Shown piece by piece: positions 37,163-49,741 of a DNA stretch of 64,000 nt. The stretch's first letter is position 1, and each line of letters opens with the position of its first letter. The DNA is from Hartmannibacter diazotrophicus. GTDB lineage: Bacteria > Pseudomonadota > Alphaproteobacteria > Rhizobiales > Pleomorphomonadaceae. Below the pieces are notes generated by a model. That model ran no database searches and had not been told where the DNA came from. It saw only the letters and a program-made list of their open reading frames with translations. The stretch lies in assembly GCF_900231165.1 (NCBI RefSeq), contig NZ_LT960614.1, positions 2,912,550-2,976,549 on the forward strand. The letters are read 5' to 3'. The translations under genes and the position numbers were made by a program.

Positions 37163-39376
37163 TCAGCCGTTGACGCGCTCGACTTCCGACACGTTCACCT
37201 GCGTCTTCAACTGGGCGATGATGCGATTGAGATGCTTGAGGTCGTAGACCTCCAGATCGATGATCAGATCGTGGAAGTCGGACGTGCGCGCCACCATCCG
37301 GATATTGTCGATGTTGCCGTCGTTTTCGCTGATCGTCTGGGCGACACGCGCGAGAGAGCCCGGCACGTTGAGCGAACTGACGATGACCTGCGCCGGAAAG
37401 CGCACGGGCTTGTTGCGGTCGATGTCCCAGCGAACATCCAGCCATCTCTCCGGCTGGTCGTCGAACTGCTTCAGCGTCGGCGACTGGATCGGGTAGATGG
37501 TGATCCCCTCGCCCGGCATCAGGATGCCGACGATCCGGTCGCCCGGCACCGCCCCGCCATCCGGCGCAAAGCGCACGGGAAGGTCGCCGGCGATCGAACG
37601 GATCGGAAAGGCCGGCTGGCCCTCCCCCGGTTCCGGCACGCGGAATTTCATCGTGTCGGCACGGGCGAAACTGTACCAGCCCTCGCCCGGCGACATGGTC
37701 TCCACCACCAGCGGCGGGATCATGTAGTCGGGATAGACGGCCTTGATGACGTCGGAGGACGGGATCTCGCTGCGCCCGACACCCGCCATCACGTCGAGGG
37801 CGTTGGAAAGACCAAGCCGCGAGGCCGACTTTTCAAGCAGCGCGTCGTTGAACTCCCGACTGGCGCGCTGGAACGCGGCTTCCAGCACCTGCCGACCCAC
37901 CGCCGCATACTGCTTGCGGAGTTGATCGCGCGTCGCGCGCCGGATTGCCGCCCGGGCCTTGCCGGTGATCGCGATCGATTCCCACGTCGGCGGCGGCACC
38001 TGCGAGGGCGAGCGGATGATTTCCACTTCCGAGCCGTTCTGCAGCGGCGTCACCAGCGGCATGATGGTGCCGTTGATCTTGCAGCCAACGCAGGTGTTGC
38101 CGACGTCCGTGTGGACCGCGTAGGCGAAGTCGATCGGTGTCGCCCCGCGCGGCAGGGTGATCAGCGTGCCCTTCGGCGTGAAGCAGAAGACCTGGTCCTG
38201 GAACAGTTCGAGCTTGGTGTTCTCCAGGAATTCGTCCGGATTGGCGCCGTCCGACAGCGAGGCGATCGTCATGCGAAGCCACGCGTAGGCCTGGCTTTCC
38301 TCCGAAATCTGCGGCAGCCTTTCGCCGCCGAGCAGGTCGAGCGGCCGATCCTTGTAGAGCGTGTGCGCGGCGATGCCGTATTCGGCCACCTCGTGCATGT
38401 CGTGGGTGCGGATTTGCAGTTCGACGCGCTGGCGATGCGGGCCGACCACGGTCGTATGCAGCGAACGATAGTCGTTCTGCTTGGGCGTCGAGATATAGTC
38501 CTTGAACCGCCCCATCACCGACGACCAGAGCGTATGGACGACACCGAGGCAGCGGTAGCAACTGTCGATGTCATCGACGAGCACCCGGAAGCCGTAGATG
38601 TCGGAAAGCTGCTCGAAGCCGACCCGCTTCTGCAGCATCTTGCGGAAGATCGAATAGGGCCACTTCTCGCGCCCCTTCACCTCCGCGTTGATGCCGCGCT
38701 GGGCAAAGGCCTCCACGAGTTCCTTCTCGATGTCCGCGATCAGTCCCTCGTTCTTGGTCCGAAGCTCCTGGAGGTTCCAGACGATGCGGTTGAAGGACTC
38801 CGGGTTGAGCGTCTTGAAGGCCAGATGCTCCAGTTCCTGACGCATGTCCTGCATGCCCATGCGCCCGGCCAGCGGCGCATAGATGTCCATCGTCTCCTCG
38901 GCAATCCGGCCGCGCTTGTGCTCGGGCATATAGTCGAGCGTGCGCATGTTGTGCAGCCGGTCGGCGAGCTTGACGAGCAGCACGCGCACGTCCGCTGCGA
39001 CCGCGAGCAGCAGCTTGCGCAGGTTTTCCGCCTGCTCGGTGCGCTTGGAGACGAGATCGAGCCGCTTGAGCTTGGTCAGCCCTTCGACGAGACGGCCGAT
39101 TTCCTCGCCGAAGATCTGGTCGATCTCGGCCCGCGTCGCGTCCGTGTCCTCGATGGTGTCGTGCAGCAGCGCGATGGCGATCGTCGCGTCATCGACATGC
39201 ATGTCGGTGAGGATCGCCGCCACTTCGAGAGGATGGGAGAAATAGGGATCGCCCGAAGCCCGCTTCTGCGTGCCGTGCTTGCGCATCGCATAGACGTAGG
39301 CCTTGTTGAGGAGGGCCTCGTCGCAATTGGGATTATACCGGTGAACCCGTTCGACGAGTTCATACTGTCGCATCAT
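37163..39376 (-). CDS. rsh: Bifunctional (p)ppGpp synthetase/hydrolase (RelA/SpoT homologue)
   Basis: A 737-residue stringent-response enzyme. Residues ~25-180 are the HD hydrolase domain, with the His72-Asp73 pair in ALLHDTIED. Residues ~235-350 are the synthetase domain (YGFRVLVDDIDSCYRCLGVVH). TGS (~385-450, CFTPKGTLITLPRGATPIDFAY in parts) and a C-terminal ACT domain (~660-735) follow. Intact HD and synthetase domains predict both activities, as for the single Rsh of Alphaproteobacteria. The start MMRQYELVER is conserved in the group. A strong intrinsic terminator ends only ~20 bases before this start codon. Confidence 0.95.
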   Translation of the reverse strand: MMRQYELVERVHRYNPNCDEALLNKAYVYAMRKHGTQKRASGDPYFSHPLEVAAILTDMHVDDATIAIALLHDTIEDTDATRAEIDQIFGEEIGRLVEGLTKLKRLDLVSKRTEQAENLRKLLLAVAADVRVLLVKLADRLHNMRTLDYMPEHKRGRIAEETMDIYAPLAGRMGMQDMRQELEHLAFKTLNPESFNRIVWNLQELRTKNEGLIADIEKELVEAFAQRGINAEVKGREKWPYSIFRKMLQKRVGFEQLSDIYGFRVLVDDIDSCYRCLGVVHTLWSSVMGRFKDYISTPKQNDYRSLHTTVVGPHRQRVELQIRTHDMHEVAEYGIAAHTLYKDRPLDLLGGERLPQISEESQAYAWLRMTIASLSDGANPDEFLENTKLELFQDQVFCFTPKGTLITLPRGATPIDFAYAVHTDVGNTCVGCKINGTIMPLVTPLQNGSEVEIIRSPSQVPPPTWESIAITGKARAAIRRATRDQLRKQYAAVGRQVLEAAFQRASREFNDALLEKSASRLGLSNALDVMAGVGRSEIPSSDVIKAVYPDYMIPPLVVETMSPGEGWYSFARADTMKFRVPEPGEGQPAFPIRSIAGDLPVRFAPDGGAVPGDRIVGILMPGEGITIYPIQSPTLKQFDDQPERWLDVRWDIDRNKPVRFPAQVIVSSLNVPGSLARVAQTISENDGNIDNIRMVARTSDFHDLIIDLEVYDLKHLNRIIAQLKTQVNVSEVERVNG

Positions 39377-39395
39377 GAGCTGGCGATCCGCACCA

Positions 39396-39434
39396 ATAAA
39401 ACGGCCCGCCCCTTTTTAAGGAAAGGCGAGCCGT
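39396..39434 (-). terminator. Intrinsic terminator between rpoZ and rsh
   Basis: On the minus strand a stem opens with ACGGCTCGCC and closes with GGGCGGGCCGT-like complement (10 consecutive pairs including one G-U, plus weaker inner pairs), followed directly by TTTTATT at 39401-39395. It lies 110 bases after the rpoZ stop and ~20 bases before the rsh ATG. It should end rpoZ transcription or attenuate rsh. Confidence 0.8.
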
Positions 39435-39543
39435 GGAGATCGGAAGGTCCGGTGGCGAAACCGCCCGACTATCTGTTCACGGGGCTTGCGCAATGGCAGG
39501 CGGATCAGAATTCCCGATCCGCCGTGCTCCCGTCAACCCAAAC

Positions 39544-39924
39544 TCAGATGTCTTCGACCTTTTCCGGCGGAACAAGACCTTCGAGGCCCTTGAGCAGCTC
39601 TTCTTCCGACATCCGGTCGAAGGCGAGGTCGGTGTCTTCCTCGGGGGCGTCCGGGCTGCCCAGAAGCGCCGTCGGCTCCTGCTCCGGCTCGTCGACCTCG
39701 ACGTATTTCTGCAGGGAATGGATCAGGTCTTCCTTGAGATCCTGCGGCGAAACGGTCGTCTCGGCGATCTCGCGCAGGGCCACAACCGGAAACTTGTCGT
39801 TGTCGCGGTCGACGGTCAGCGGCGAACCGGACGAGATCATCCGGGCGCGATGGGCGGCGAGCAGCACCAGATCGAAACGGTTGTCGACCTTGTCGATGCA
39901 GTCTTCAACGGTCACGCGGGCCAT
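39544..39924 (-). CDS. rpoZ: RNA polymerase omega subunit
   Basis: A 126-residue subunit that helps fold and hold the beta' subunit and forms part of a ppGpp-binding site in many Proteobacteria. The N-terminus [20 protein letters not shown] and [11 protein letters not shown] are diagnostic. The C-terminal half is acidic and variable. AAGGAG lies 10 bases before the ATG. It is upstream of rsh, separated by an intrinsic terminator, and divergent from the NYN-domain gene across a 646-base gap. Confidence 0.95.
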   Translation of the reverse strand: MARVTVEDCIDKVDNRFDLVLLAAHRARMISSGSPLTVDRDNDKFPVVALREIAETTVSPQDLKEDLIHSLQKYVEVDEPEQEPTALLGSPDAPEEDTDLAFDRMSEEELLKGLEGLVPPEKVEDI

Positions 39925-40570
39925 GTCTGTCCAACTCCTTCAGTCGGTCACCCGCCTCATGCGTGACGGGACGTCAAGCGCGGCAGGGTGACAGGGTCTC
40001 CAGCACATTCGTCATCCTTCGGGCAGTGCCTGCACGGAAAGAAGCGTCAAGGCTGAGACCGAGCCTTTCCGTGGCGTCTAGCGGAATGTGTGGAATGTTT
40101 CAATGATGATCCATAAAACCGCCTCGACAAAAATGCAAGACTCCCCTAATCCTGAATTCAAGCGGGTCGACAATCTTTTTTGAGAGTCAGGGGCTCGCGG
40201 GTGCGTTGGCCTGGCCACTGATCGGAAATGCGGATTCCGATCCCCTGCATTGTATGCGGACTTTGCACGGGAAACGTGAGCAGGCGCTTCACATCAAATT
40301 GAAAGAGCTGCTGTAAAAATTCTTTCCGGCGGATTCTATCTAAGTCTCGAACAGGTGCTGGAATTGATCGGGCCACATTCCAGGCGATGTGCGAAATGAT
40401 CATGGTTTAAGAGTGGCGTTTCAGATTGGTCATAGTGCGTTAACCATTTCGAATGAAAATAGCTCTGCTTGTGCCGGACTCAAGCCAAAGCGGCAGAAAA
40501 ACGCAAAGACAATACAATCCAGAACGTCCGCACACTCGTTTTTAGACGAGTTGCAGTAGAAGGCTGAGCA
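39925..40570. promoter_or_regulatory. Long AT-richer divergent region between rpoZ and the NYN gene (646 bp)
   Basis: No convincing protein gene. A composite hairpin at 40034-40072 has outer arms ACGGA/TCCGT and inner arms AAGGCT/AGCCTT with a 10-base bulge. ACTCGT/ACGAGT at 40534-40539 and 40546-40551 lies 20 bases before the NYN start. TTAACCAT near 40440 resembles a CtrA half-site. Base composition from about 40085 on is visibly AT-richer than in the genes. It must hold both divergent promoters and is long enough for a small RNA. Confidence 0.4.
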
Positions 40571-41149
40571 ATGTTTGACGAGCGTGAAAAGATTGCGTTA
40601 TTTATTGATGGCGCTAATCTATATGCTACTGCAAAAGCGTTGGGCTTTGACATCGACTATCGCCGCCTCCTCAAGGAGTTCGGTTCGAAGGGTTATCTTC
40701 TGCGGGCGCTTTATTATACCGCACTCGCCGAAGACCAGGAATATTCCTCGATTCGCCCCCTGATCGATTGGCTGGACTACAACGGCTACAAGGTCGTTAC
40801 GAAGCCGACGAAGGAATTCTACGACGCAAGCGGACGTCGCAAGATCAAGGGGTCGATGGATATCGAATTGGCCGTCGACGCCATGGTGCTCGCCGACCAT
40901 GTGGACCATCTCGTGCTGTTCTCGGGGGACGGCGATTTTCGCTCGCTCGTCGAGGCTGTCCAGCGCAAGGGACGCAAGGTCAGCGTCGTTTCAACGCTGC
41001 AGACACAACCGGCAATGGTGGCCGACGAACTGCGTCGCCAGGCCGACCACTTCATCGACCTTGCAACCCTCTCCGGCAAGATCGGTCGTGATCCCCACGA
41101 GCGGGCTCCGCGTCCGAACGATCGAGCGTCCGACGACGACGAGGATTGA
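40571..41149 (+). CDS. NYN-domain (LabA/DUF88) protein, predicted RNase
   Basis: A 192-residue protein with a PIN-like NYN nuclease domain covering residues ~5-165. The metal-binding acidic residues are Asp13 (ALFIDGANLY), Asp97 and Asp103 (SMDIELAVDAM), and Asp120/Asp122 (FSGDGDFRSL). NYN proteins are predicted single-strand RNases; LabA relatives influence gene expression. The ~25-residue C-terminal tail is charged and probably disordered. The first ~20 codons are AT-rich compared with the rest. A clear intrinsic terminator follows, so it is monocistronic. Confidence 0.88.
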   Translation: MFDEREKIALFIDGANLYATAKALGFDIDYRRLLKEFGSKGYLLRALYYTALAEDQEYSSIRPLIDWLDYNGYKVVTKPTKEFYDASGRRKIKGSMDIELAVDAMVLADHVDHLVLFSGDGDFRSLVEAVQRKGRKVSVVSTLQTQPAMVADELRRQADHFIDLATLSGKIGRDPHERAPRPNDRASDDDED

Positions 41150-41228
41150 TCGGGAGCAGTTGAAGACGGGGACGAAGACTCGGGTGGCGGCCTGAGCTTT
41201 GCCCTGGTTCCCATAGATGGGTCATCTG

Positions 41229-41266
41229 ACGCTGCGAGTCCCGAGGCCGGGCGCAGCGTGTTTTTT
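41229..41266 (+). terminator. Intrinsic terminator after the NYN gene
   Basis: ACGCTGCG (41229-41236) and CGCAGCGT (41252-41259) are perfect 8-base arms, with an inner CCCG/CGGG extension, followed by G and six T (41261-41266). This is a textbook Rho-independent terminator, 80 bases after the NYN stop. Confidence 0.88.
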
Positions 41267-41376
41267 CCTGTTTGCCCTGCCGCGTCAGACAAACCTGCCG
41301 TCCTTCCGAAGGTCGCGGCGGCGATGGTCGACGCAGAAGCACGGCCCCCAGAGACCGAGGAAGGAGACGCCGCGCC

Positions 41377-42066
41377 ATGAACCGGACGGCCTTGTTCCCG
41401 TTTCCCGACGTCGATCCGGGGCGTGACTGCCCGCTCTGCCCGCGTCTGGTGGCCTTTCGCCAGTCGGCACGAGCGGAATTTCCCGACTGGCACAATGCAC
41501 CGGTCCCGACATTCGGTGCGGCCGACGCCAGCTTGCTGGTCGTGGGCCTCGCGCCGGGCCTGCGCGGCGCCAACCGGACCGGACGCCCCTTCACGGGCGA
41601 CTATGCCGGCGACCTCCTCTACGACACGCTGATCCGCTTCGGCTTCGCCGCCGGCAGCTTCGAGGCAAGGATCGACGACAGCCTGACGCTGGTCGGCGCC
41701 GCAGTCACCAACGCGGTGCGCTGCGTGCCGCCGGAAAACAAGCCGGTCGGCGCCGAAATCAACGCCTGCCGGCCTTTCCTCACCGAGACGATCGGGAAAT
41801 TCCGAAATCTCAAGGCCATCGTCGCCCTTGGACGCATCGCCCACGATTCGACCCTGAAAGCGCTGAAGCCATTCCTGTCGGCATCGCCGTCGGCCTATAC
41901 CTTTAGCCATGGCGCCATGCATCGCTTGAGCGGGCCGAACGGTCCCCTGCTCTTCGCCGACAGCTATCACTGCTCGCGCTACAACACGAACACCGGGCGC
42001 CTGACGCCGGAGATGTTCCGCGACGTCTTCTCCGCCGTCCGCGCCGAGATCGACAGCACCTCCTGA
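41377..42066 (+). CDS. Uracil-DNA glycosylase, family 5 (UDGb)
   Basis: A 229-residue Fe-S uracil-DNA glycosylase that removes uracil, and in UDGb also other deaminated bases, from DNA. Motif A reads GLAPGLRGANRTGRPFTGD (residues 57-75), the family 5 pattern. This lacks the polar catalytic residue used by families 1 and 4. The C-terminal motif around ADSYHCSRYNTNTGRLT fits. Candidate 4Fe-4S ligands are Cys18, Cys21, Cys116 and Cys131. The ATG at 41377 has GGAG 10 bases upstream; a longer frame is arginine-rich and unsupported. Convergent with the next gene, 14 bases away. Confidence 0.9.
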   Translation: MNRTALFPFPDVDPGRDCPLCPRLVAFRQSARAEFPDWHNAPVPTFGAADASLLVVGLAPGLRGANRTGRPFTGDYAGDLLYDTLIRFGFAAGSFEARIDDSLTLVGAAVTNAVRCVPPENKPVGAEINACRPFLTETIGKFRNLKAIVALGRIAHDSTLKALKPFLSASPSAYTFSHGAMHRLSGPNGPLLFADSYHCSRYNTNTGRLTPEMFRDVFSAVRAEIDSTS

Positions 42067-42080
42067 TGTCCTGACGGTCT

Positions 42081-42788
42081 TCAGCCTGCCGGGGGCAGGC
42101 AGAAGGCGAAGAGCCCACCCATCGGCGTCACGACGCTGAGCGCCGCAAGCCCGATCAGACCGAGACCCATCGCGATTCGAAGCTGCGGCCGCCGCGCCAG
42201 CGACTTCATGCCGCCAAGGCCCAGCGCCGTCATGGTCACGGACGGCATGGTCCCGAGACCGAAGCCGAACATCACGGCCGCGCCCGAAAGCGCCGAACCC
42301 GAGAGCATCGCGTAGAAGAGCGCGCCAAACACCATGCCGCACGGCAGAAATCCCCAGGCGAGCCCAGATCCGAAGGCAACGCCCGGCCGCGCACCCGCGG
42401 GAACCGGGTTCAGCGCCATGAAGCGGGTGACGGGCCGGGTCAGACGGTCGAGCAGAGAGAGCGGCGGCGCGAGCCCGGTTAGCGTCAGGCCGATCCACGC
42501 GAGAGTCGCGGCCGCCGCCCATTGCAGGAACCGGTAGGCCACCGCCTGATCGAAAAGCCCGTAAAGGGATGTTCCGGCGAGACCGACGGCAGCACCCGCC
42601 GCAGTGTAGGCGACGGCCTTGCCCGCCTGGGCGCTCAAAAGAATGCGCAGACGCGTCAACGGTTTATCATCCGGGGAAATCGCGAACATCAGCGACGAGG
42701 CAATCGCGCCGCACATTCCGGCGCAATGGAGGCTGCTCGCAAGGCCGAGCAAAAGACCGCCGAAAAATGTCAGACTGTTCACGTCCAT
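42081..42788 (-). CDS. TauE/SafE-like (UreH/DsbD_2-type) membrane protein
   Basis: A 235-residue inner-membrane protein with about six hydrophobic helices. The N-terminal GLLLGLASSLHCAGMCGAIA and the later AWGFLPCGMVFGALFYAML have the paired cysteine positions (HCAGMC and PCG) of the DsbD-like/UreH-like family. Members are linked to copper or heme-protein assembly and cbb3 oxidase biogenesis, and some are annotated as sulfite exporters. A probable FNR/FixK box lies 73 bases before the start, which fits a role under low oxygen. No oxidase gene is in the window. It is not co-transcribed with pgm: its upstream region follows the pgm stop. Confidence 0.75.
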   Translation of the reverse strand: MDVNSLTFFGGLLLGLASSLHCAGMCGAIASSLMFAISPDDKPLTRLRILLSAQAGKAVAYTAAGAAVGLAGTSLYGLFDQAVAYRFLQWAAAATLAWIGLTLTGLAPPLSLLDRLTRPVTRFMALNPVPAGARPGVAFGSGLAWGFLPCGMVFGALFYAMLSGSALSGAAVMFGFGLGTMPSVTMTALGLGGMKSLARRPQLRIAMGLGLIGLAALSVVTPMGGLFAFCLPPAG

Positions 42789-42854
42789 GTTGCTTGCCGG
42801 ATCCGCTCATTCGATGGAACGACACCGAGAAACCACGCCCGGCAAGCCTTTGCC

Positions 42855-42868
42855 TTGATCCGCGTCAA
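42855..42868. promoter_or_regulatory. FNR/FixK-type box upstream of the TauE/SafE-like gene
   Basis: TTGATCCGCGTCAA (minus strand TTGACGCGGATCAA) matches the consensus TTGAT-N4-ATCAA at 9 of 10 fixed positions. Its centre is 73.5 bases before the minus-strand start codon at 42788. If it activates from -41.5, transcription would start near 42820, leaving a 32-base leader. It begins 5 bases after the pgm stop. A flanking repeat GCTTGCCGG/CCGGCAAGC is at 42792-42800 and 42839-42847. Confidence 0.7.
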
Positions 42869-42872
42869 ATCC

Positions 42873-46672
<3,800 letters not shown>

Positions 46673-46677
46673 GTAGG

Positions 46678-48129
46678 TTACTCCACACCCTCTCCGGCCA
46701 GCGAACGATAGAGCTCCACATAGGTCGCTGCCGACTCGTCCCAGCCAACGGGGTGCAGCATTGCCCGCTTCTGCAGCTTGCGCCAGACCTTGCGATCGGA
46801 AAAGAGCTGGAAAGCCCGCTCGATACCGAACCACAGCCCCGGCGCGGTCACCGGCGAGAACTGCACGCCAGTCGCAACCCCCGTGCGGATGGCCGCGTCA
46901 TTCGCGTCGATGACCGTATCCGCAAGGCCGCCCGTGCGCGCGACCACGGGAATGGTGCCGTAGCGCAGGCCATAGAGCTGGGTGAGGCCGCAAGGCTCGA
47001 AGCGGGAGGGCACGAGAATGGCATCCGAGCCGCCCTGCATCAGATGGGACAGGCCCTCGTCATAGCCGATGCTGACACCGATCCGACCCGGAAACTGGCG
47101 TGCCGCGTCAGTGAAGACCCGCTCCAGCCCCGCTTCGCCGGAGCCGAGCAAGGCGACCTGGCCGCCCCGGTGGACGATCTCGCCAAGATGCGGAACCAGC
47201 AGATCGAGGCCCTTCTGGTAGGTCAACCGGCTGATCACACAGAAAAGAAGCGCACTTGAATCTGTTGCCAGTCCAAAGGCTTGCTGGACTTTCTTCTTGT
47301 TCGCGGACCGGCTGCCGAGCCTGGCCTGGGAATAGGTCTGGGCAAGTTCGGCATCAGTTTCCGGATTCCAGATATCAAGGTCGATGCCATTGAGAATGCC
47401 GGACGTCGCGGTCGCCCGCTCGTTGAGCACGCCCTCCATGCCCATGCCGAATTCCGGCGTACGCAACTCGCGCGCATAGGTCGGACTGACGGTCGTCAGA
47501 TGATCGGAGAAGACGAGGCCCGCCTTCAGGAACGAGGTCTGGCCGTAGAATTCGAGCCCCGCCGGCGTGAAGAAGGATCGCGGCAGTCCGAATCCGTTTT
47601 CGAGGGACAGGCTGCAAAGCCCCTGGAACGCGATGTTGTGAATGGTGAACATCGTGGCCGGAACCGGGCCCTCGCTCGCCGCGATATAGGCCGAGGTCAG
47701 GCCGGCCTGCCAGTCGTGGCTGTGCACGACGTCCGGAACCCAGCCATTGGCGCCGGCGATGCCGACCTCCGCACCGACCTTGGCAAGAGCCGCGAACCGC
47801 CGGGCATTGTCCGGCCAGTCGCGACCGTCGGGCCCGAGATAGGGATTGCCGATGCGGTCGTAGAGATGCGGCGCATCAATGGCGAGAACCTCGAGGCCGT
47901 CGCGACTGGTTCCCGTCAGCAGGCGAGCGCTGCCGCCGAAAAGATCGCTCCAGTTCTTCGCCGGTTTGGCCTTCGGCAACGCGGCCAGCACGGCGGGATA
48001 TCCGGGCAGCAGCACCCTGACGTCGCAGCCCAGTTTTTTCAGCGCCAGTGGCAAGGCGCCCACCACGTCGGCTAATCCGCCGGTCTTGATCAGCGGATAG
48101 CATTCCGACGCCACGAAGAGAATGCGCAA
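46678..48129 (-). CDS. glgA: Glycogen synthase
   Basis: A 483-residue GT5 ADP-glucose:alpha-glucan transferase. The N-terminal donor motif KTGGLADVVGALPLAL is at ~residues 15-30; DVVHSHDWQAGL and the C-terminal EPCGLTQLYGLRYGTIPVV are present. No ATG lies at the conserved N-terminus (RILFVASECYP). A TTG at 48129 with GAGGGG 5 bases upstream gives the family start, whereas the frame to 48201 adds a Cys-rich stretch with no support. It is 149 bases after glgC. Confidence 0.94.
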   Translation of the reverse strand: MRILFVASECYPLIKTGGLADVVGALPLALKKLGCDVRVLLPGYPAVLAALPKAKPAKNWSDLFGGSARLLTGTSRDGLEVLAIDAPHLYDRIGNPYLGPDGRDWPDNARRFAALAKVGAEVGIAGANGWVPDVVHSHDWQAGLTSAYIAASEGPVPATMFTIHNIAFQGLCSLSLENGFGLPRSFFTPAGLEFYGQTSFLKAGLVFSDHLTTVSPTYARELRTPEFGMGMEGVLNERATATSGILNGIDLDIWNPETDAELAQTYSQARLGSRSANKKKVQQAFGLATDSSALLFCVISRLTYQKGLDLLVPHLGEIVHRGGQVALLGSGEAGLERVFTDAARQFPGRIGVSIGYDEGLSHLMQGGSDAILVPSRFEPCGLTQLYGLRYGTIPVVARTGGLADTVIDANDAAIRTGVATGVQFSPVTAPGLWFGIERAFQLFSDRKVWRKLQKRAMLHPVGWDESAATYVELYRSLAGEGVE

Positions 48130-48230
48130 GCCGGCCCCCTCGCATCGATAGTCAGCCCCACAACATACGGCAAAATTCATTGCCGAACATTGAGCAGCCA
48201 TTTGAATGAATGCATGCCCAAGGGTTTCTT

Positions 48231-48256
48231 GCGATGGCAGCCCCTATCGCCATCGC
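48231..48256 (-). terminator. Stem-loop between glgC and glgA
   Basis: Perfect 8-base arms GCGATGGC (48231-48238) and GCCATCGC (48249-48256) with a 10-base loop, 22 bases past the glgC stop. No U-tract follows. It could tune glgA expression relative to glgC or stabilise glgC mRNA. Confidence 0.45.
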
Positions 48257-48278
48257 CGGCAACCGCCCGGAGACGCGT

Positions 48279-49547
48279 CTACAAGCCGAGCTTGTCGATC
48301 ATCGGCTGGGTGATCAGGCAGACGCCGCCTTCCGACCGCCGGAAACGGCGCGCGTCTTCCTCAGGATCCTCGCCGACGACCAGTCCGGGCGGAATGACCA
48401 CACCCCGGTCGATGACGACCTTGTTCAGCCGCGCGCCGCGATTGATCTCGACATAGGGCAAGGCCACGACATGCTCGACATCCGAGAAGGAATGAGCACG
48501 CACGCCGGTAAAGAGCAGCGACTTGTCGATCCGGGCTCCGGAAATGATGCAGTTGCCCGAAACGAGGGAACTCGTCGCCGAACCGCGGCGCCCCTCCTCG
48601 TCATGGACGAATTTTGCCGGCGGAACGATCTCGCCATAGGTCCAGATCGGCCAGTCCCGGTCGTAGAGGTCGAGTTCGGGCACGAAATCGGTCAGGTCGA
48701 TATTGGCTTCCCAGAAGGCGTCGACGGTGCCGACATCGCGCCAGTAGGAGGTCGCCTCGGAGGATGAGCGGACGCAGGAGTTGGTGAAGCGGTGGGCCAT
48801 CGCCTTGCCGTTCTTCACCAGGTCCGGAATGATGTCCTTGCCGAAGTCATGCGCGGAATTGGGATCGTCGGCGTCCTTGCGCAGAAGCTCGAACAAAAGC
48901 TTGGTCTCGAAGACATAGATGCCCATGGACGCCAGCGCCATGTCGGGATTGTCCGGCATGCCCGGCGGATCGGCAGGCTTTTCCACGAAATCGATGATCT
49001 GGTCCTTGGCATCGACATGCATCACGCCGAAGGCCACCGCCTCCATGCGCGGCACCTCGATGCATCCGACAGTCACGTCCGCGCCGGAGTTGACATGCTC
49101 CTCGAGCATGACCTCGTAGTCCATCTTGTAGACGTGGTCGCCGGCCAGAATGACGATGAACTCGGGCTCATAGGCCTCGACGATGTCGATATTCTGCGTC
49201 ACGGCGTCGGCCGTGCCGACATACCACTTCTCCTCCGAGACGCGCTGCGAGGCCGGAAGGATATCGAAACTTTCGTTGCGTTCCTCGCGGAAGAAGTTCC
49301 AGCCCCGCTGCAGGTGGCGGATCAGGCTGTGGGCCTTGTATTGCGTCGCGACCGAAATACGGCGAATGCCGGAATTCATGGCGTTGGACAAAGCGAAATC
49401 GATGATCCGGCTCTTGCCGCCGAAATAGACGGCGGGCTTGGCGCGCCGGTCGGTCAACTCCTTGAGACGGGAGCCTCGCCCGCCCGCCAGCACGAAGGCC
49501 ATCGCGTTTCGGCCAAGCCTGCGGCTTGCATATGCTCTCTCGGACAT
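48279..49547 (-). CDS. glgC: Glucose-1-phosphate adenylyltransferase
   Basis: A 422-residue enzyme that makes ADP-glucose, the regulated step of glycogen synthesis. The N-terminal pyrophosphorylase loop is [50 protein letters not shown] and the C-terminal left-handed beta-helix ([20 protein letters not shown]) follow. GGGGGAGG lies just before the ATG, giving a strong start. It is the first gene of glgC-glgA-glgX-pgm. Branching enzyme (glgB) and phosphorylase (glgP) are not in this cluster. Confidence 0.95.
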   Translation of the reverse strand: MSERAYASRRLGRNAMAFVLAGGRGSRLKELTDRRAKPAVYFGGKSRIIDFALSNAMNSGIRRISVATQYKAHSLIRHLQRGWNFFREERNESFDILPASQRVSEEKWYVGTADAVTQNIDIVEAYEPEFIVILAGDHVYKMDYEVMLEEHVNSGADVTVGCIEVPRMEAVAFGVMHVDAKDQIIDFVEKPADPPGMPDNPDMALASMGIYVFETKLLFELLRKDADDPNSAHDFGKDIIPDLVKNGKAMAHRFTNSCVRSSSEATSYWRDVGTVDAFWEANIDLTDFVPELDLYDRDWPIWTYGEIVPPAKFVHDEEGRRGSATSSLVSGNCIISGARIDKSLLFTGVRAHSFSDVEHVVALPYVEINRGARLNKVVIDRGVVIPPGLVVGEDPEEDARRFRRSEGGVCLITQPMIDKLGL

Positions 49548-49681
49548 CGCCTCCCCCTTTCGGTTGCTGCGGCATGCATGTGTTCACGCCGTTTGGCCGG
49601 TCCGCCGTTCCTCGGGCGGTTGCGACCAGATGCCTCAGAGGGCCACTATGACCGGAGAAACAGGCCTTGTCTGCCCCCCTA

Positions 49682-49720
49682 GAAGATTGGCCCAGAACAT
49701 TTTTTTGCGGGCCAATCTTC
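49682..49720 (-). terminator. 12-bp perfect inverted repeat after the L,D-transpeptidase gene
   Basis: GAAGATTGGCCC (49682-49693) and GGGCCAATCTTC (49709-49720) flank a 15-base loop with seven consecutive T (plus strand). It lies 22 bases past the transpeptidase stop and ~135 bases before glgC. A second repeat, CTGACG/CGTCAG, spans the stop codon (49722-49745). No U-tract follows on the minus strand. Confidence 0.5.
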
Positions 49721-49741
49721 CCTGACGGCCGAAGCCGATCG

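Noticed and set aside
37232-39991. 919-codon plus-strand open frame opposite rsh and rpoZ
   Set aside because: It spans two conserved genes and their terminator on the other strand; no domain is recognisable.
40158-40403. 81-codon minus-strand frame in the rpoZ-NYN gap
   Set aside because: No family resemblance and no convincing Shine-Dalgarno; composition is like the surrounding non-coding DNA.
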